35,496 nucleotides of DNA from NCBI GenBank assembly GCA_029777855.1, contig JAKORL010000083.1:1-35496 (forward strand), in the 5' to 3' direction. The notes under the pieces were generated by a model. The model had not been told where the DNA came from. It saw only the letters and a program-made list of their open reading frames with translations, and searched no databases. The stretch comes from Pseudomonadota bacterium (GTDB taxonomy: Bacteria > Pseudomonadota > Gammaproteobacteria > JAIEPX01). Shown one piece after another: positions 1 to 9,914 of the stretch. The stretch's first letter is position 1. Every line of letters begins with the position of its first letter. The translations under genes were made by a program, and so were the position numbers.

Positions 1-2
1 TA

Positions 3-3000
3 CATCTTAATATTCTTCATGAAGATTTCCCTTTTGTAAAAGTTGGTGAAATAGCTCATAGGGTTAAAAGTATTAATATAGCCTATTCTAATTTCAGCGG
101 CATTCTCGATTTAAGAGAATTCTCTCAACTCGAGATATTAAAGGTGATAGGTAGTAATAATATTACTGCAATTAATAATATACCAAGGAGCATCCGAAAA
201 ATAGATCTCATGGGATGTGATCGAATAAAAGTCGAATTAAATGATTATTTGGATACTATCACAGAAGTGAATATTAGCAATTGTAAGCAAATGTACGCTG
301 AGTACGCCCAATCACTGTCCAAACTGAATCATAACTCGAGCTTGGAAGATAACTTTATTAATCTTGACAAACCAACAGAGTCTGGTGCAATTACTTTAAA
401 CTCGCTCAGAACTCTTCGAGCGTGTTCCCATAGAACGGAAAGTCTTGAAAAAGAACGAAAACGATGGGAGGCATTTCAGAGACATATCAATAGCGCACTA
501 AATGAACATGAAGGCTATGAGCGTGGTGGACCTGATGCTCAGGAATATAATGTTATGCGCATCCAAAGTTCTGACCACTATACCCCCGATTCTAAGACTG
601 GATTTATCACTCATCTATACGGTTCACAAAGTGCGGCCTCAGGAAATGAAAAAGATAATTTCATGATGGTTTATGATCAACGCGGCTTGTTAATCAACAA
701 TTATTTTCGTTTTTGTGCTTATAATACTGTGGAAAGTGATGTGTTCCAACGTAGTCTTTATTTTTGTTATAAGCCTAAGGACCTTCGCAAGGTCTCTTTA
801 TTAAAATATAAACACTGTCATTCATTAACTGAGAATACACTTCACGAATTAAAGTCTTTTGTTAATAAAAATCTGAAATGGGCTCTGGGTTATGCTGAAT
901 TTGAAATAAAGCCTGGTCAAGATGTAACGTTGGTGACCACACCTATTCTTTATCCTACTGATCAATTGGTAATATATTGTGATGATGCTCACAATTTAGA
1001 TTTAGTCCTTGATCCTACTGAGCGTAAAGTAAGTCTCTCTTTACAAGCAGGAAAGCCAGTTCAATATATAAAGGTTGCATATCGTTTTGAAATCCAGGAG
1101 CAATACTTATTAGAACAGTTTAATGATGAATTAAAGTTGTGTCTTTCTCCTAAACCTCTTCTGAAATCTGATCTCATTAATGAAATAAAACATGTTATTA
1201 ATCGTGTAGACAAGCTGAAATTCATGCATAACCCTAGGATGGAGCTTCGAGAAAAGTTAGCCTGCTTGTTTGAGTTCTGTCAAAATTTTGATCAAGAAGA
1301 GAGCCCGGGTGATGAATCCAAACCCACACTGGATATCATTATATCGCAAATCAGGAATGCCAGAGGGGTTTGTCGACATCGTTCCGAAGTCTTTATGGTG
1401 CTTGCTCATTATCTAAATATCCCAGTATCTCTATATTCTAATGGGAAGCATATGTTTCCTGAGCTAGTCTTTTTTACACAGCTTGGTTTCGTGCGTTATG
1501 GTGTGTGCCTGGGTGGTGGATTAGTATTAGATTTGATAAGGAAATCTGAAAATCGTACATCAGAGCCTGAGAATCCGTTTATTAAACTCATTGCTGAACG
1601 TGAGTTGCCCCATGATAATTCTGTCAATATTAATACTAAAAAGGAGCACGATGAGTCTTCTCAAATAGTAACGGCAGTAAATAAAAACAGCCAAAATCAA
1701 CCAGGAAATGAGCAAAAAGAAGCTGAAAGAAAAGCCAGAGAACTGGAAGAAGCAAAGGCTTGTGAAGAAGAACTCAGAAAAGCCAAAGAAGAGGCAGAAA
1801 CTAAAGCTCGCGAAGAAGAACTCAGAAAAGCCAAAGAAGAGGCAGAAACTAAAGCTCGCGAAGAAGAACTCAGAAAAGCCAAAGAAGAGGCTGAAGCTAA
1901 AGCTCGCGAAGAAGAACTCAGAAAAGCCAAAGAAGAGGCTGAAGCTAAAGCTCGCGAAGAAGAATTAAGAAAAGCAAAAGAAGAGGCAGAAGCTAAAGCT
2001 CGTGAAGAAGAAATAAGAAAAGCCAAAAAAGAGGCAGAAGCTAAAGCTCGTGAAGAAGAATTAAGAAAAGCCAAAGAGGAAGAAGAAGCAAGAACCCGTG
2101 AACAAGCAGAAAGAAAAGCACAAGAAGATACCCAAAGAGCGACCAGAGAAACTGAGGCTGAAGCTGCGAGAATAGCCGAAGGAAAAGCACGTGAACTGAC
2201 TGATCCGTTTCCATCAGTGAAAATAATTACTTCTGTCATGCCATTAATGACAAATGATGGGCCTCATGCTCCACTACTACGTTTGCCGAATAATTTAGAT
2301 CCAATAAAAGTTTTTAAAGGCATCCGCTCAGAACTATTAAATTGCTCTAAATTAACTTGGCCTGGTGCGATTTTATACGTCAACAATCCTACTGATTTGC
2401 GACGTTATATGAAATCAATAAAGATAGAGCATGGTCGACGAACAGCTGTGCCAGGCCCATTAAAAACCTTACTCGACCAAGGTGGAATTGTAGTAATTAA
2501 TTGGACAGAATTTTCAGGACGCCAAAAGAAGGATTATATGTCTATGCTTGAACCTGGCGGTACATTGATGGGTATTCCTGTATCACCCTCTGTAAAAATC
2601 ATCAGCATTATTCAAGATAAATTTAGAACAGGCCCGCGAGCATTTTTCACAAGAAGCACAGCATTTTTACTTAGCCAATCATACGAAGCACCTAAAGAAG
2701 CAGTTAAGTCGCAAGCATCTTATGATGAATTTGTTGAAATTGATCTTTATGGAATGCCCAACTGGCGAGAACGATTATTTGGCGAAATTGTTGTTGATGA
2801 ATCCGGCTATCGATTACGTGAAAACGGCGCGTTGAGGGTTGCGTTGAATCAAAAGAGAAATCTACGCCTCATAAATTGCCCTGACACAGAGAATTTTAAT
2901 AAATTCTTACATCGACTTCGCACAGAAAAATGTTGTTATGTGAATGCAGAATTTATCGAATTACCTGACGGTTTTATCATCCAAACGCTGAAAAAAAATC

Positions 3001-5759
3001 AGAACTTACATCATGATAATATCACGATAAAATCACAACCCGATGAGCATTCAAGCATTGGTGTTTTTTGTAACGCGAATAATTTATATGAATGTTTTAG
3101 ACGAGAGGTCGTTGATCCAGTAAAACGTATTCGCACTGAAACATCGCCCTGGTTTTCTACAAAAGAAAGCGAGTTTTATCTAACGGAACGAATTACCCGA
3201 GAAGAATGGCATGAATTATTAGATCGCTACCAAGAATTTTCTCAACATCCTATTACCTTCACTTTACTACCGGGTGGTGAAATAGAGGGGGTTGCGATTT
3301 ATAGCGGTGAGCAAAATACTAACGCTGAGACTAGCTTCTTAGTATTTACGAATGACCCGGACTTTTATGTTAATCGTTTAAAAGAAACCTTATTGCCCGA
3401 AGCAATAATAGTCGATGTTACGCCACAAATGACGTATCAGGAATTAATGGCTAAGCTCGATGACCACCGCGATGAAGCAGGAAAAGTCGAATTTCAGTAT
3501 GAGCCCTGCGTTGTTATGAATAATCTGCTCAAAGGTAAAAGCATTATTTTAGATGGGGAAATGAGTTTATTGTTGTATCAACAACTGCTGCCATATCTTT
3601 ATCCTAATTTGGCACGATTTTATCAAAACGGCCATGAAGTTCAGCTCAAAGGGCAATTGATCTGTGTGATGCCTTTGGAGTGTCGTAACCTATATCCTTA
3701 TCACAAAATTCAAATTGAAAATATCAGTTTTGAACACTATAAAGAATTACTAACTGAAGAAGATCGTGTATTATCCCAAAAAATTATTTTCTTTTTTGAA
3801 ATGGCGCGCCAGCTGAATCATCGTGGAGTGGGTCAACCGCCTATTCCTGAATTAAATTATCGCTGGCTGACTTCCATGATAGCTCGAGTGAAGGATAAAT
3901 GTCTTCAAATGATTCATCCTGAAAATCCGATTAAAGGGCTCTTTCATTATAATTACCCAAAGAATTCTGACAATTATGCTTTCTTGTGCGTGATTGCAAA
4001 ATATTTATTTTCACCGGAACGAAATATTAAAACCGTGCACTATCAAAAATGGGAAAGATTAATAAAAGCCAGAAAAATAATCAACAAAGATGATTTCACA
4101 AAGCATTGTTGGAAGGTATTCAATTGCTGTTATGGAAAAACTCTGCGAGAATTACTGGGTGATTCACTGGAGAGTATTATTGAATTCAAAAAGGGCAAAC
4201 CTTCTTTAAAAGACCCTCTGGTCTTAGAAAAATTGTGGGGATTACTGCGGTCTGAAGAAGCCCGAGAAAACAGAGTTGAAGTTAGTCAACATCATAAACC
4301 TACCCAACAATTACACACGCTGTTTTTTAATCCGACCTGCCGCACCATTTTTCTAAAAAGCACACCGGGTACTGGAAAATCCTACCAAACTCGCCAATTG
4401 CGATCAGAATTACCAGAAGGTCATTATTTTAAAGGTTTAATGCAAATAGAGCCCTATCTATCTGCTCAACCCATAGATAGAGAAACACCACTTCTTATTG
4501 CTCCTGATGAGATTAATATGGAAGAACCCGGCTCCTTAAATATACTTAAAGGACTTTTTAGAGAAGGTCCGTTCCATCACAAGGGCAGATACTTTCAAAT
4601 TGCGGGTGAGCGTAAACTGGTCGGTAGTGGCAATCCTGAAACCTACACCAATCGATATTTTCATACATTTATTCAAAATTACGCGGAAACGGTATTATTC
4701 GAACTTCCTCATGAAGACTGGTTAAGAAAAAATATCATTGAGCCCGAATTATTAGGCTTAAATTTTACAGCAGAAGAAAACAGTCGCATTGCTGATAAAT
4801 TACTCTGGTCATTCTATCATGTTAAAGATTACGAACCGCATTGCGAAATATCACTGCGCGACTTAAGATCGCTAGCACAACGCTTTGTAGTTGCAAAAAA
4901 ATTATCGGATAATGTTGATGAGGCTGTGAAACGAGCTCAATGGCATGAGTTTGGATTTATGATACGAGATGAACAACAGCGTAAAGCCTATCAAAAAGCC
5001 ATAGAATATACCCCAGTGATTAAAAGTCTCAGTGTGATATCGGTAGGTAATTTATGGATTCCTTCTACAAAATATGTCCACATAGAAATCCTGGAAGAAG
5101 ATCTTGCTATTTGCGCAATGGCCACAGAAAAAAATAGGGCGTATAGACGAGGTATTCTTATGGAAGGGCCCTCTGGCATAGGAAAGTCGAGTTTATATAA
5201 AGCGATATTACAAGGGCAGGGTTATGAAAAAAATCATCCAGATCCTTTAAAACGTTATTATGAAATATCACTGGATGATGGTGATGAAGCAGCACGCCTA
5301 ATCATCAGAGCCTTATGCGATGGATCAAAAATAATTTTAGATGAAATCGATACTCGGATCGAAAGTTTACTCATTGCGTTGATGGAAGGTGAATTACCCG
5401 AAGATCCTACTCTAGTGGCATTAATACATGAAGTTGTCGGAGAGAGATTTGAGGTTAAAGTAGGTGGATTTGTGATGGCATCACAAAATCCTGGAGAAGT
5501 GGTCTCACTAGCCCTGCAAAATCGATTCCATTATCTTCAAGCCACCGATTATACCGATGAAGAATTACTCGCTGTAATGAAAGAAGCTAAAATAGCAAAA
5601 CCTGAATTTGTATTGGAAAAGTTTAACGAAGCCCGAAGACGTGATCCGGTGAATTACAATCCACGGAAATTGTTCGAATGGATGCGAAGACAGCTCAATC
5701 GAACATCCCAGGAATCCTTAGAAGTAAAAGAGGATCCGCATAAGAAGCGTTTAAAATAA
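3..5759 (+). CDS. Giant LRR / transglutaminase-like / coiled-coil / tandem AAA+ protein (5' end outside window)
   Basis: The frame is open from base 3 without any stop, so the GTG at 144 is probably internal and the true start lies before the window. Visible parts in order: leucine-rich-repeat-like strands (about 60-300); a transglutaminase-like core, with Cys codon 1371 in GVCRHRS, His codon 1449 in NGKHMFPE and Asp codon 1530 in LVLDL; a highly charged coiled coil with seven 16-residue repeats (1764-2099); a long middle part I do not recognise; then two AAA+ modules. The first has Walker A TPGTGKS (Lys codon 4377), a PDEIN Walker B near 4503 and an SGNPET sensor. The second has GPSGIGKSS (Lys codon 5184), LDEID near 5337 and SQNP. 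The NP sensors and spacing resemble MoxR/midasin/dynein-type AAA+. The role is unknown; a secreted effector or an intracellular sensor ATPase would both fit. It converges on the next gene across a shared terminator. Confidence 0.85.
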   Translation, partial: HLNILHEDFPFVKVGEIAHRVKSINIAYSNFSGILDLREFSQLEILKVIGSNNITAINNIPRSIRKIDLMGCDRIKVELNDYLDTITEVNISNCKQMYAEYAQSLSKLNHNSSLEDNFINLDKPTESGAITLNSLRTLRACSHRTESLEKERKRWEAFQRHINSALNEHEGYERGGPDAQEYNVMRIQSSDHYTPDSKTGFITHLYGSQSAASGNEKDNFMMVYDQRGLLINNYFRFCAYNTVESDVFQRSLYFCYKPKDLRKVSLLKYKHCHSLTENTLHELKSFVNKNLKWALGYAEFEIKPGQDVTLVTTPILYPTDQLVIYCDDAHNLDLVLDPTERKVSLSLQAGKPVQYIKVAYRFEIQEQYLLEQFNDELKLCLSPKPLLKSDLINEIKHVINRVDKLKFMHNPRMELREKLACLFEFCQNFDQEESPGDESKPTLDIIISQIRNARGVCRHRSEVFMVLAHYLNIPVSLYSNGKHMFPELVFFTQLGFVRYGVCLGGGLVLDLIRKSENRTSEPENPFIKLIAERELPHDNSVNINTKKEHDESSQIVTAVNKNSQNQPGNEQKEAERKARELEEAKACEEELRKAKEEAETKAREEELRKAKEEAETKAREEELRKAKEEAEAKAREEELRKAKEEAEAKAREEELRKAKEEAEAKAREEEIRKAKKEAEAKAREEELRKAKEEEEARTREQAERKAQEDTQRATRETEAEAARIAEGKARELTDPFPSVKIITSVMPLMTNDGPHAPLLRLPNNLDPIKVFKGIRSELLNCSKLTWPGAILYVNNPTDLRRYMKSIKIEHGRRTAVPGPLKTLLDQGGIVVINWTEFSGRQKKDYMSMLEPGGTLMGIPVSPSVKIISIIQDKFRTGPRAFFTRSTAFLLSQSYEAPKEAVKSQASYDEFVEIDLYGMPNWRERLFGEIVVDESGYRLRENGALRVALNQKRNLRLINCPDTENFNKFLHRLRTEKCCYVNAEFIELPDGFIIQTLKKNQNLHHDNITIKSQPDEHSSIGVFCNANNLYECFRREVVDPVKRIRTETSPWFSTKESEFYLTERITREEWHELLDRYQEFSQHPITFTLLPGGEIEGVAIYSGEQNTNAETSFLVFTNDPDFYVNRLKETLLPEAIIVDVTPQMTYQELMAKLDDHRDEAGKVEFQYEPCVVMNNLLKGKSIILDGEMSLLLYQQLLPYLYPNLARFYQNGHEVQLKGQLICVMPLECRNLYPYHKIQIENISFEHYKELLTEEDRVLSQKIIFFFEMARQLNHRGVGQPPIPELNYRWLTSMIARVKDKCLQMIHPENPIKGLFHYNYPKNSDNYAFLCVIAKYLFSPERNIKTVHYQKWERLIKARKIINKDDFTKHCWKVFNCCYGKTLRELLGDSLESIIEFKKGKPSLKDPLVLEKLWGLLRSEEARENRVEVSQHHKPTQQLHTLFFNPTCRTIFLKSTPGTGKSYQTRQLRSELPEGHYFKGLMQIEPYLSAQPIDRETPLLIAPDEINMEEPGSLNILKGLFREGPFHHKGRYFQIAGERKLVGSGNPETYTNRYFHTFIQNYAETVLFELPHEDWLRKNIIEPELLGLNFTAEENSRIADKLLWSFYHVKDYEPHCEISLRDLRSLAQRFVVAKKLSDNVDEAVKRAQWHEFGFMIRDEQQRKAYQKAIEYTPVIKSLSVISVGNLWIPSTKYVHIEILEEDLAICAMATEKNRAYRRGILMEGPSGIGKSSLYKAILQGQGYEKNHPDPLKRYYEISLDDGDEAARLIIRALCDGSKIILDEIDTRIESLLIALMEGELPEDPTLVALIHEVVGERFEVKVGGFVMASQNPGEVVSLALQNRFHYLQATDYTDEELLAVMKEAKIAKPEFVLEKFNEARRRDPVNYNPRKLFEWMRRQLNRTSQESLEVKEDPHKKRLK
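1764..2099 (+). repeat. Seven in-frame 48-bp repeats encoding a coiled coil
   Basis: Seven tandem units of 48 bp encode EEELRKAKEEAEAKAR or close variants. Units 1 and 2 have T for A at the twelfth residue, unit 6 is EEEIRKAKKEAEAKAR, and unit 7 is degenerate. The flanks (ELEEAKACEEE before, EQAERKAQED after) continue the charged helix. The near-identity of units 1-5 suggests recent expansion, so copy number may vary among strains. Very long open frames on the other strand and the other forward frame here are by-products of this composition. Confidence 0.95.
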
Positions 5760-5802
5760 TTAAGAACCGCAATCTCGTCCTCCACGTGCGCTTGCGCAGT
5801 AA

Positions 5803-5835
5803 AAAAAGCCGTGCTTTGAATGAGCACGGCTTTTT
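5803..5835. terminator. Bidirectional intrinsic terminator
   Basis: AAAAAGCCGTGCT (5803-5815) and AGCACGGCTTTTT (5823-5835) form a perfect 13-bp stem with a 7-base loop. The A-run on one side and T-run on the other give a U-tract in both directions. It lies between the stop of the giant gene on the plus strand and the stop of the beta-propeller gene on the minus strand, so it can serve both. Confidence 0.9.
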
Positions 5836-5853
5836 AAGTGTTTCACCATTTAC

Positions 5854-7809
5854 TTAGGGCAGTTTGAAAATGGCCAAACCACCAAATGCAAATAGTGGAT
5901 TTGGTGAAACTGCACCTTCGTGCCCAACTGCTATACCAACGGGAACATAGAGATATCCGTTTACAGCTGCAACACCGCCTAACACAACATTTCCTTGAAA
6001 TCCGAGTGGTGCTAAAAATTCAGCACCAGGAAACATGGATATAGGTTGTGGAACTAAAGTCATGGGTAGTAATGCCCCATTTTGAGCATTAATAAAATCA
6101 ACAAACCCTAAGATATTCCCCATGATCAAAACGCCATTGTCATAGGTAAAACCTGATGCTGCTAGAGGTATAAAAGGTTTTAGCGTAGTAGTCCATTTCA
6201 CAATGTTATTAGGTAAAAGGCCATCGCATGTTGGATTACCCACCATATCCACATTAGGATTGATCAAATTTGCGTCTATTCCGCAAACAGGAATTTTTTT
6301 ACCCTGTAATAACCGCCCCATACCAAAATAAATCAATTGACGTAGATCAATTGCACGTAGGGTGGTTGTGCCATATTGAAAAGCCGCAAAACGCCCAAAA
6401 GGATCATTGGCCTCAACTACACTACCGAGCAAATCTAGCGATGTGTGTCGACCCATTGTATAGCCTGGAAGTGTTTGAAAATATGCTGGATCAGTACTTG
6501 GATCTTTCACTAAGGCTGTTGATCCTATATACATTATACCGTCCTTGATAGGCGGGTCGGTTTGAATAGCACCATCACCGAAAGTAGCAGCAGGCTCAAA
6601 CTGCACCTGAGCTATTGGAAAAACATGACCAGGAATTTGATCTCGTGTAAAAATACGATAGGTTCCGTCTTTAGCACGTGCTCCCACTAAGTCAATCTTG
6701 CTCAAATTTACCCCGGGAATGAGATTGATAGAAAAGATTTGTGGGTGAGCATGCACATCAAGATCTTTCTTACCATTTGCACCAACATCTAAACCTGCGC
6801 TACCCCAAGCATCGTTGGCAGTATATTGGTAAAACCAAACGACCTTGCCTGTTCTATAGTCTATTGCGACTAAAGAATCTGAAAGTGGGCCCACTGGACA
6901 GGTATTTGTGGCGAAACAGGGCTGGGACACATCTGAATATTGGTTGCCGATCGCAGCGAAAACTAACTTTCTCGCATTATCCACGCCGAACCCACCAAAT
7001 GTTCCCATACCAGAGCCATAAGATTGTCCATTAGGCAACGGCTTTCCATCTGGTCCAATGCTGGGCAAATCGATATGCCATGCAATGCTCAAATCGCTTT
7101 GTCTAAAGGCGATAATTTCACCATGTGCATAAGGATATAAAAGCAACGCATCAAGTCCTCCAGAAGCTTCAATATTAAAGGCTGTTCCGTAAATAATCAG
7201 GTCATCAGCCACCATTAATTGAGAGCCAGTAATCTGAGCTGGGCCCGAATGGCTCGTCAGATTGATATCATCATTATAGAGATGAACAGCAAGCTCTGCG
7301 CCTGTAAACCTATCTAACTTATGCATCCGTCGTCCCGCCATGTAGATGGCGTTTTTGGTAATGACAGGAGACGAATCAAATAAGTCAGGATTACCATCCT
7401 CGTCCGTTAATTGTGTTTCAACATAGCCGACTACTGGATGTCCTACGTTCGGACCATTAGCATAGTAAGCTGACACTTTGCCACCACCTCTGGCCACATA
7501 GACTATACCATCAGCAACTACGGGTGCCGAGTCAACACCGGCTAAAGAGGTCATCGTCGGATCAAATGCTATCATACCCAAAGCATTGGTCGGATCGACA
7601 TTCACCAAGGTAGTGACGTTGCTGGCATTAATTTGGGTATCCGGCGCCACATTTAAGTTATTAGAATTAACGTTAGATGCAGGCCAATCACCATACAAAG
7701 CTGTACCGGATGCACTTCCACCTGCGAACCCCGGTTCAGCTAACATAAATACACTAATAGCCCCTACAAGAAGCATTAGGCCTCTCAGTTTCATCGTAAA
7801 AATTTTCAT
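5854..7809 (-). CDS. Secreted PQQ-type beta-propeller (quinoprotein-like) protein
   Basis: This 651-residue protein has an N-terminal signal peptide (KLRGLMLLVGAISVFMLA, then AEPGFAGG), pointing to export to the periplasm or beyond. The mature part has repeated blade-like segments such as SAPVVADGIVYVARGGGKVSAY, SSPVITKNAIYMAGRRMHKLDRFTG and DSLVAIDYRTGKVVWFYQ, the pattern of PQQ-like propeller repeats found in quinoprotein alcohol dehydrogenases and polyvinyl-alcohol-dehydrogenase-like proteins. I see no CxxCH haem-binding motif, so no fused cytochrome. Whether it binds PQQ and is a dehydrogenase cannot be decided; a structural propeller is equally possible. The start at 7809 is well supported by AGGAGG five bases upstream. 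It is a single-gene unit ending at the shared terminator. Confidence 0.85.
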   Translation of the reverse strand: MKIFTMKLRGLMLLVGAISVFMLAEPGFAGGSASGTALYGDWPASNVNSNNLNVAPDTQINASNVTTLVNVDPTNALGMIAFDPTMTSLAGVDSAPVVADGIVYVARGGGKVSAYYANGPNVGHPVVGYVETQLTDEDGNPDLFDSSPVITKNAIYMAGRRMHKLDRFTGAELAVHLYNDDINLTSHSGPAQITGSQLMVADDLIIYGTAFNIEASGGLDALLLYPYAHGEIIAFRQSDLSIAWHIDLPSIGPDGKPLPNGQSYGSGMGTFGGFGVDNARKLVFAAIGNQYSDVSQPCFATNTCPVGPLSDSLVAIDYRTGKVVWFYQYTANDAWGSAGLDVGANGKKDLDVHAHPQIFSINLIPGVNLSKIDLVGARAKDGTYRIFTRDQIPGHVFPIAQVQFEPAATFGDGAIQTDPPIKDGIMYIGSTALVKDPSTDPAYFQTLPGYTMGRHTSLDLLGSVVEANDPFGRFAAFQYGTTTLRAIDLRQLIYFGMGRLLQGKKIPVCGIDANLINPNVDMVGNPTCDGLLPNNIVKWTTTLKPFIPLAASGFTYDNGVLIMGNILGFVDFINAQNGALLPMTLVPQPISMFPGAEFLAPLGFQGNVVLGGVAAVNGYLYVPVGIAVGHEGAVSPNPLFAFGGLAIFKLP

Positions 7810-8247
7810 ACATCCCTCCTCAAAACTTGTTAAACCTGCATTTCAAGGGCTCTTCAGCCCTTTGACTGCCGGTGAACTATTAATAACCATAACTCCTTGC
7901 CTATTCTCACTCTTATTAACGTCAAGATTTTTACTACCTTCTTATTACAAGTATAGTACACTTTCGTAAATAATGCGCTAAAGATACCAAGTAGTATGGA
8001 ATATGTGATCGGATACAATATAAATACATTACCCCCTGTACTCTACAAAACTACATCATCGGATAAGGGTATTAAATCTCAGAGCATTACGTTTACTTAC
8101 GAGATACTTCAAAGTTTAATCTACTATCTGACACTTTTTCTTGTGTCATAGATTCAATAGATAGCATTGATATTAGTACGGTTGAGGATTTCACTTGTTT
8201 AGAAAAGGATCAATTAGTGAAAGGACTTCATCAAAACAAACTCCATT
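7810..8247. other. Intergenic region, 5' of the beta-propeller gene
   Basis: I see no convincing gene in this 438-base gap. It should hold the promoter of the minus-strand beta-propeller gene, but no hexamer pair stands out. Two small hairpins are visible: AAGGGCT/AGCCCTT at 7845-7862, inside the leader of the propeller gene, and TGACAC/GTGTCA at 8129-8148. Neither is followed by a T-run, so I do not call terminators. Confidence 0.5.
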
Positions 8248-9540
8248 TCATCCTGATCGCGGAATATATTCCGAGAATGATTCGAATTGAAGTCCTTTAC
8301 TATAATCATGCGCAATTTTTATGGAATTAGTCATTATTAGTTGAACGGCTTTTCTCTGAGGACTATTAGGGTTGTCAAACAGCCACATATCAGCTGCTCG
8401 AATAATTTTAAACACGATACGAGGTTTTTCCTGATCTGATGCTGCGTCGAAACGAATAATCAATTCATTGAGTTCTTTGGTTGTAATATTTGGGTCCCAA
8501 TTTTCTTTGCTACCGATATGAGGAATCTCAGATGCTTTCGTTTTACCGAGTTCAAGATATGCTTTTTCTCGTTGATCTCGATTAACAGTAATCTGATAAT
8601 CAATGCGTTGATAACACGAACTGCCTTGAGTGTAATGTATTTGCAAATGCTTAAGATGCTGTATTCTTAGGTTAGTTTGTTTGATGAAAATTCTCAGCGC
8701 GGCTTCATTGTGTTGAGGCAAAGGTTGCACAGTAGCAATTTTTTTAGTCTCAATTTCAGGTAATTTTCTAAAATTTTTAATACGCGCCGCGGGATTATGA
8801 TTGAGCAAGGGTTCAATTAAAGTTGCAAACCTCTCATTTTTCTCCCTAAGCTCAAAGAGCATGGGAGCAAATGTAGTTGATAAATTTTCTTGAGAATAGT
8901 ATTTTTCGAAGAAGGCCGCTTGCCCTAAAAGATTAGAAGGAATTTTGCTTTTAAATTTTGAAAATTGTTCTGGCACAGCAAGCTCCAATATGCTCATAGC
9001 CATTGACCAAATATCATGTGCTTCTCGATTATATTGTTTTTGGTCTCCAAAATATTCCGGGGGTGCATACAACAATGTGGTATCTCCCACTGTCTTGTCG
9101 TTAAGAAATCCCGAACAACCATAATCGATTAATGCAGGTAAGCCATTATCACGCAAAACAATATTGGATGGCTTAATATCGAGATGTGCAATGCCCTCAT
9201 CATGCAAAGCTTTAATCGCATTCCTCAAATCCCAAAACACACTTTGAATTTCTCTCAAATGCAAAGGATAGTGAGTGATAACGCCTGTTTTTGCATACAA
9301 CACATATTCATCGTCATCAACGTAAAAGCTCGGTAATAGAGTTTGTTCAGTCTTAGCGATATGATGGAGTTTTGTGATTAATTTCTGATCTTGTTTGGAT
9401 TGACTTTGACGAAGCGCAACGCGCTGTTTTACGATGACTCCAGAATCAGTCAGAATGTAAAGCTTTCCGGATTCAATGACTGCTTCTCCGCCACTTTCTG
9501 GAGCTTTTTCGTCCTTATTAAAAAATGTCGTCGCTTTCAT
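8248..9540 (-). CDS. Eukaryotic-type Ser/Thr protein kinase
   Basis: The 430-residue product carries a protein kinase core in its first half: VIVKQ with the likely ATP-anchoring Lys near residue 38, the catalytic loop HLDIKPSN (Asp 121), DYG in place of DFG (139-141), YAPPE (159-162) and HDIWSM with the conserved Asp 176. A classic GxGxxG loop is not evident. The last 220 residues are charged, predicted mostly helical, and match no family I know. No transmembrane segment is visible, unlike PASTA-type housekeeping kinases, so a host-directed effector kinase is plausible in this context, but that is inference. The frame runs upstream to 9609 from an ATG inside the neighbouring repeat element. 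I prefer the ATG at 9540 because the kinase homology begins there and because the same start region is kept in the decayed copy at 11176-11281. Confidence 0.85.
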   Translation of the reverse strand: MKATTFFNKDEKAPESGGEAVIESGKLYILTDSGVIVKQRVALRQSQSKQDQKLITKLHHIAKTEQTLLPSFYVDDDEYVLYAKTGVITHYPLHLREIQSVFWDLRNAIKALHDEGIAHLDIKPSNIVLRDNGLPALIDYGCSGFLNDKTVGDTTLLYAPPEYFGDQKQYNREAHDIWSMAMSILELAVPEQFSKFKSKIPSNLLGQAAFFEKYYSQENLSTTFAPMLFELREKNERFATLIEPLLNHNPAARIKNFRKLPEIETKKIATVQPLPQHNEAALRIFIKQTNLRIQHLKHLQIHYTQGSSCYQRIDYQITVNRDQREKAYLELGKTKASEIPHIGSKENWDPNITTKELNELIIRFDAASDQEKPRIVFKIIRAADMWLFDNPNSPQRKAVQLIMTNSIKIAHDYSKGLQFESFSEYIPRSG

Positions 9541-9594
9541 ACCTATATCTCTTATTATACCTACCCATATATTATTATAGCAGCTTACAAGACC

Positions 9595-9798
9595 GTCGTC
9601 GCATCTCAAGTTGTTACTTCTTTTACAGATTCAATATAGTTTCAAAATAAATTCAGAGAAATAATCCTGTAGTTTTTAACAATCTGATGCTGAATTCTTT
9701 TTGACAGCACTTTATAACGTATTCAATAACATTAACATAATGATATTAAGAAATAATATCGATTTTTCAAAACATCTAACAACTAAAGATGCGACACC
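9595..9798. repeat. Palindromic miniature element, copy 1
   Basis: The left end reads GTCGTCGCATCTCAAGTTGTT. The right end, ...CATCTAACAACTAAAGATGCGACACC, is its imperfect reverse complement. The length is about 204 bp with an AT-rich core and no open frame of note. It lies 55 bp upstream of the kinase start and is most like copy 2: both share the right-end sequence TCGATTTTTCAAAACATC. No transposase is present, so it is a non-autonomous (MITE-like) element. No clear target-site duplication is visible. Confidence 0.85.
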
Positions 9799-9914
9799 CA
9801 TTTTCCCATTTTCTGTGTCATCAATGCCAGAACCCAGCCTCTAATCGGCAGACCTGATGCATATGAAGAAGTCCTTTTATCTTTAACAAACATGACTATA
9901 AAAAAACAAGAGCA

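Noticed and set aside
1697-2239. Long open frames antisense and in another frame across the coiled-coil repeats of the giant gene
   Set aside because: They are compositional shadows of the 48-bp repeat; they are low-complexity (Ser/Ala/Leu or Lys/Glu) and have no independent start signals.
8076-8330. 84-codon open plus-strand stretch overlapping the kinase 3' end, with a protein-like middle (STVEDFTCLEKDQLVKGLHQ)
   Set aside because: It has no start codon near its beginning, no ribosome-binding site, and part of it is antisense to the kinase. It might be a decayed gene end, but I cannot support it.
9541-9609. N-terminal extension of the kinase from an ATG inside element copy 1
   Set aside because: The extra 23 residues show no kinase similarity and no ribosome-binding site; the ATG at 9540 is conserved in the decayed copy.
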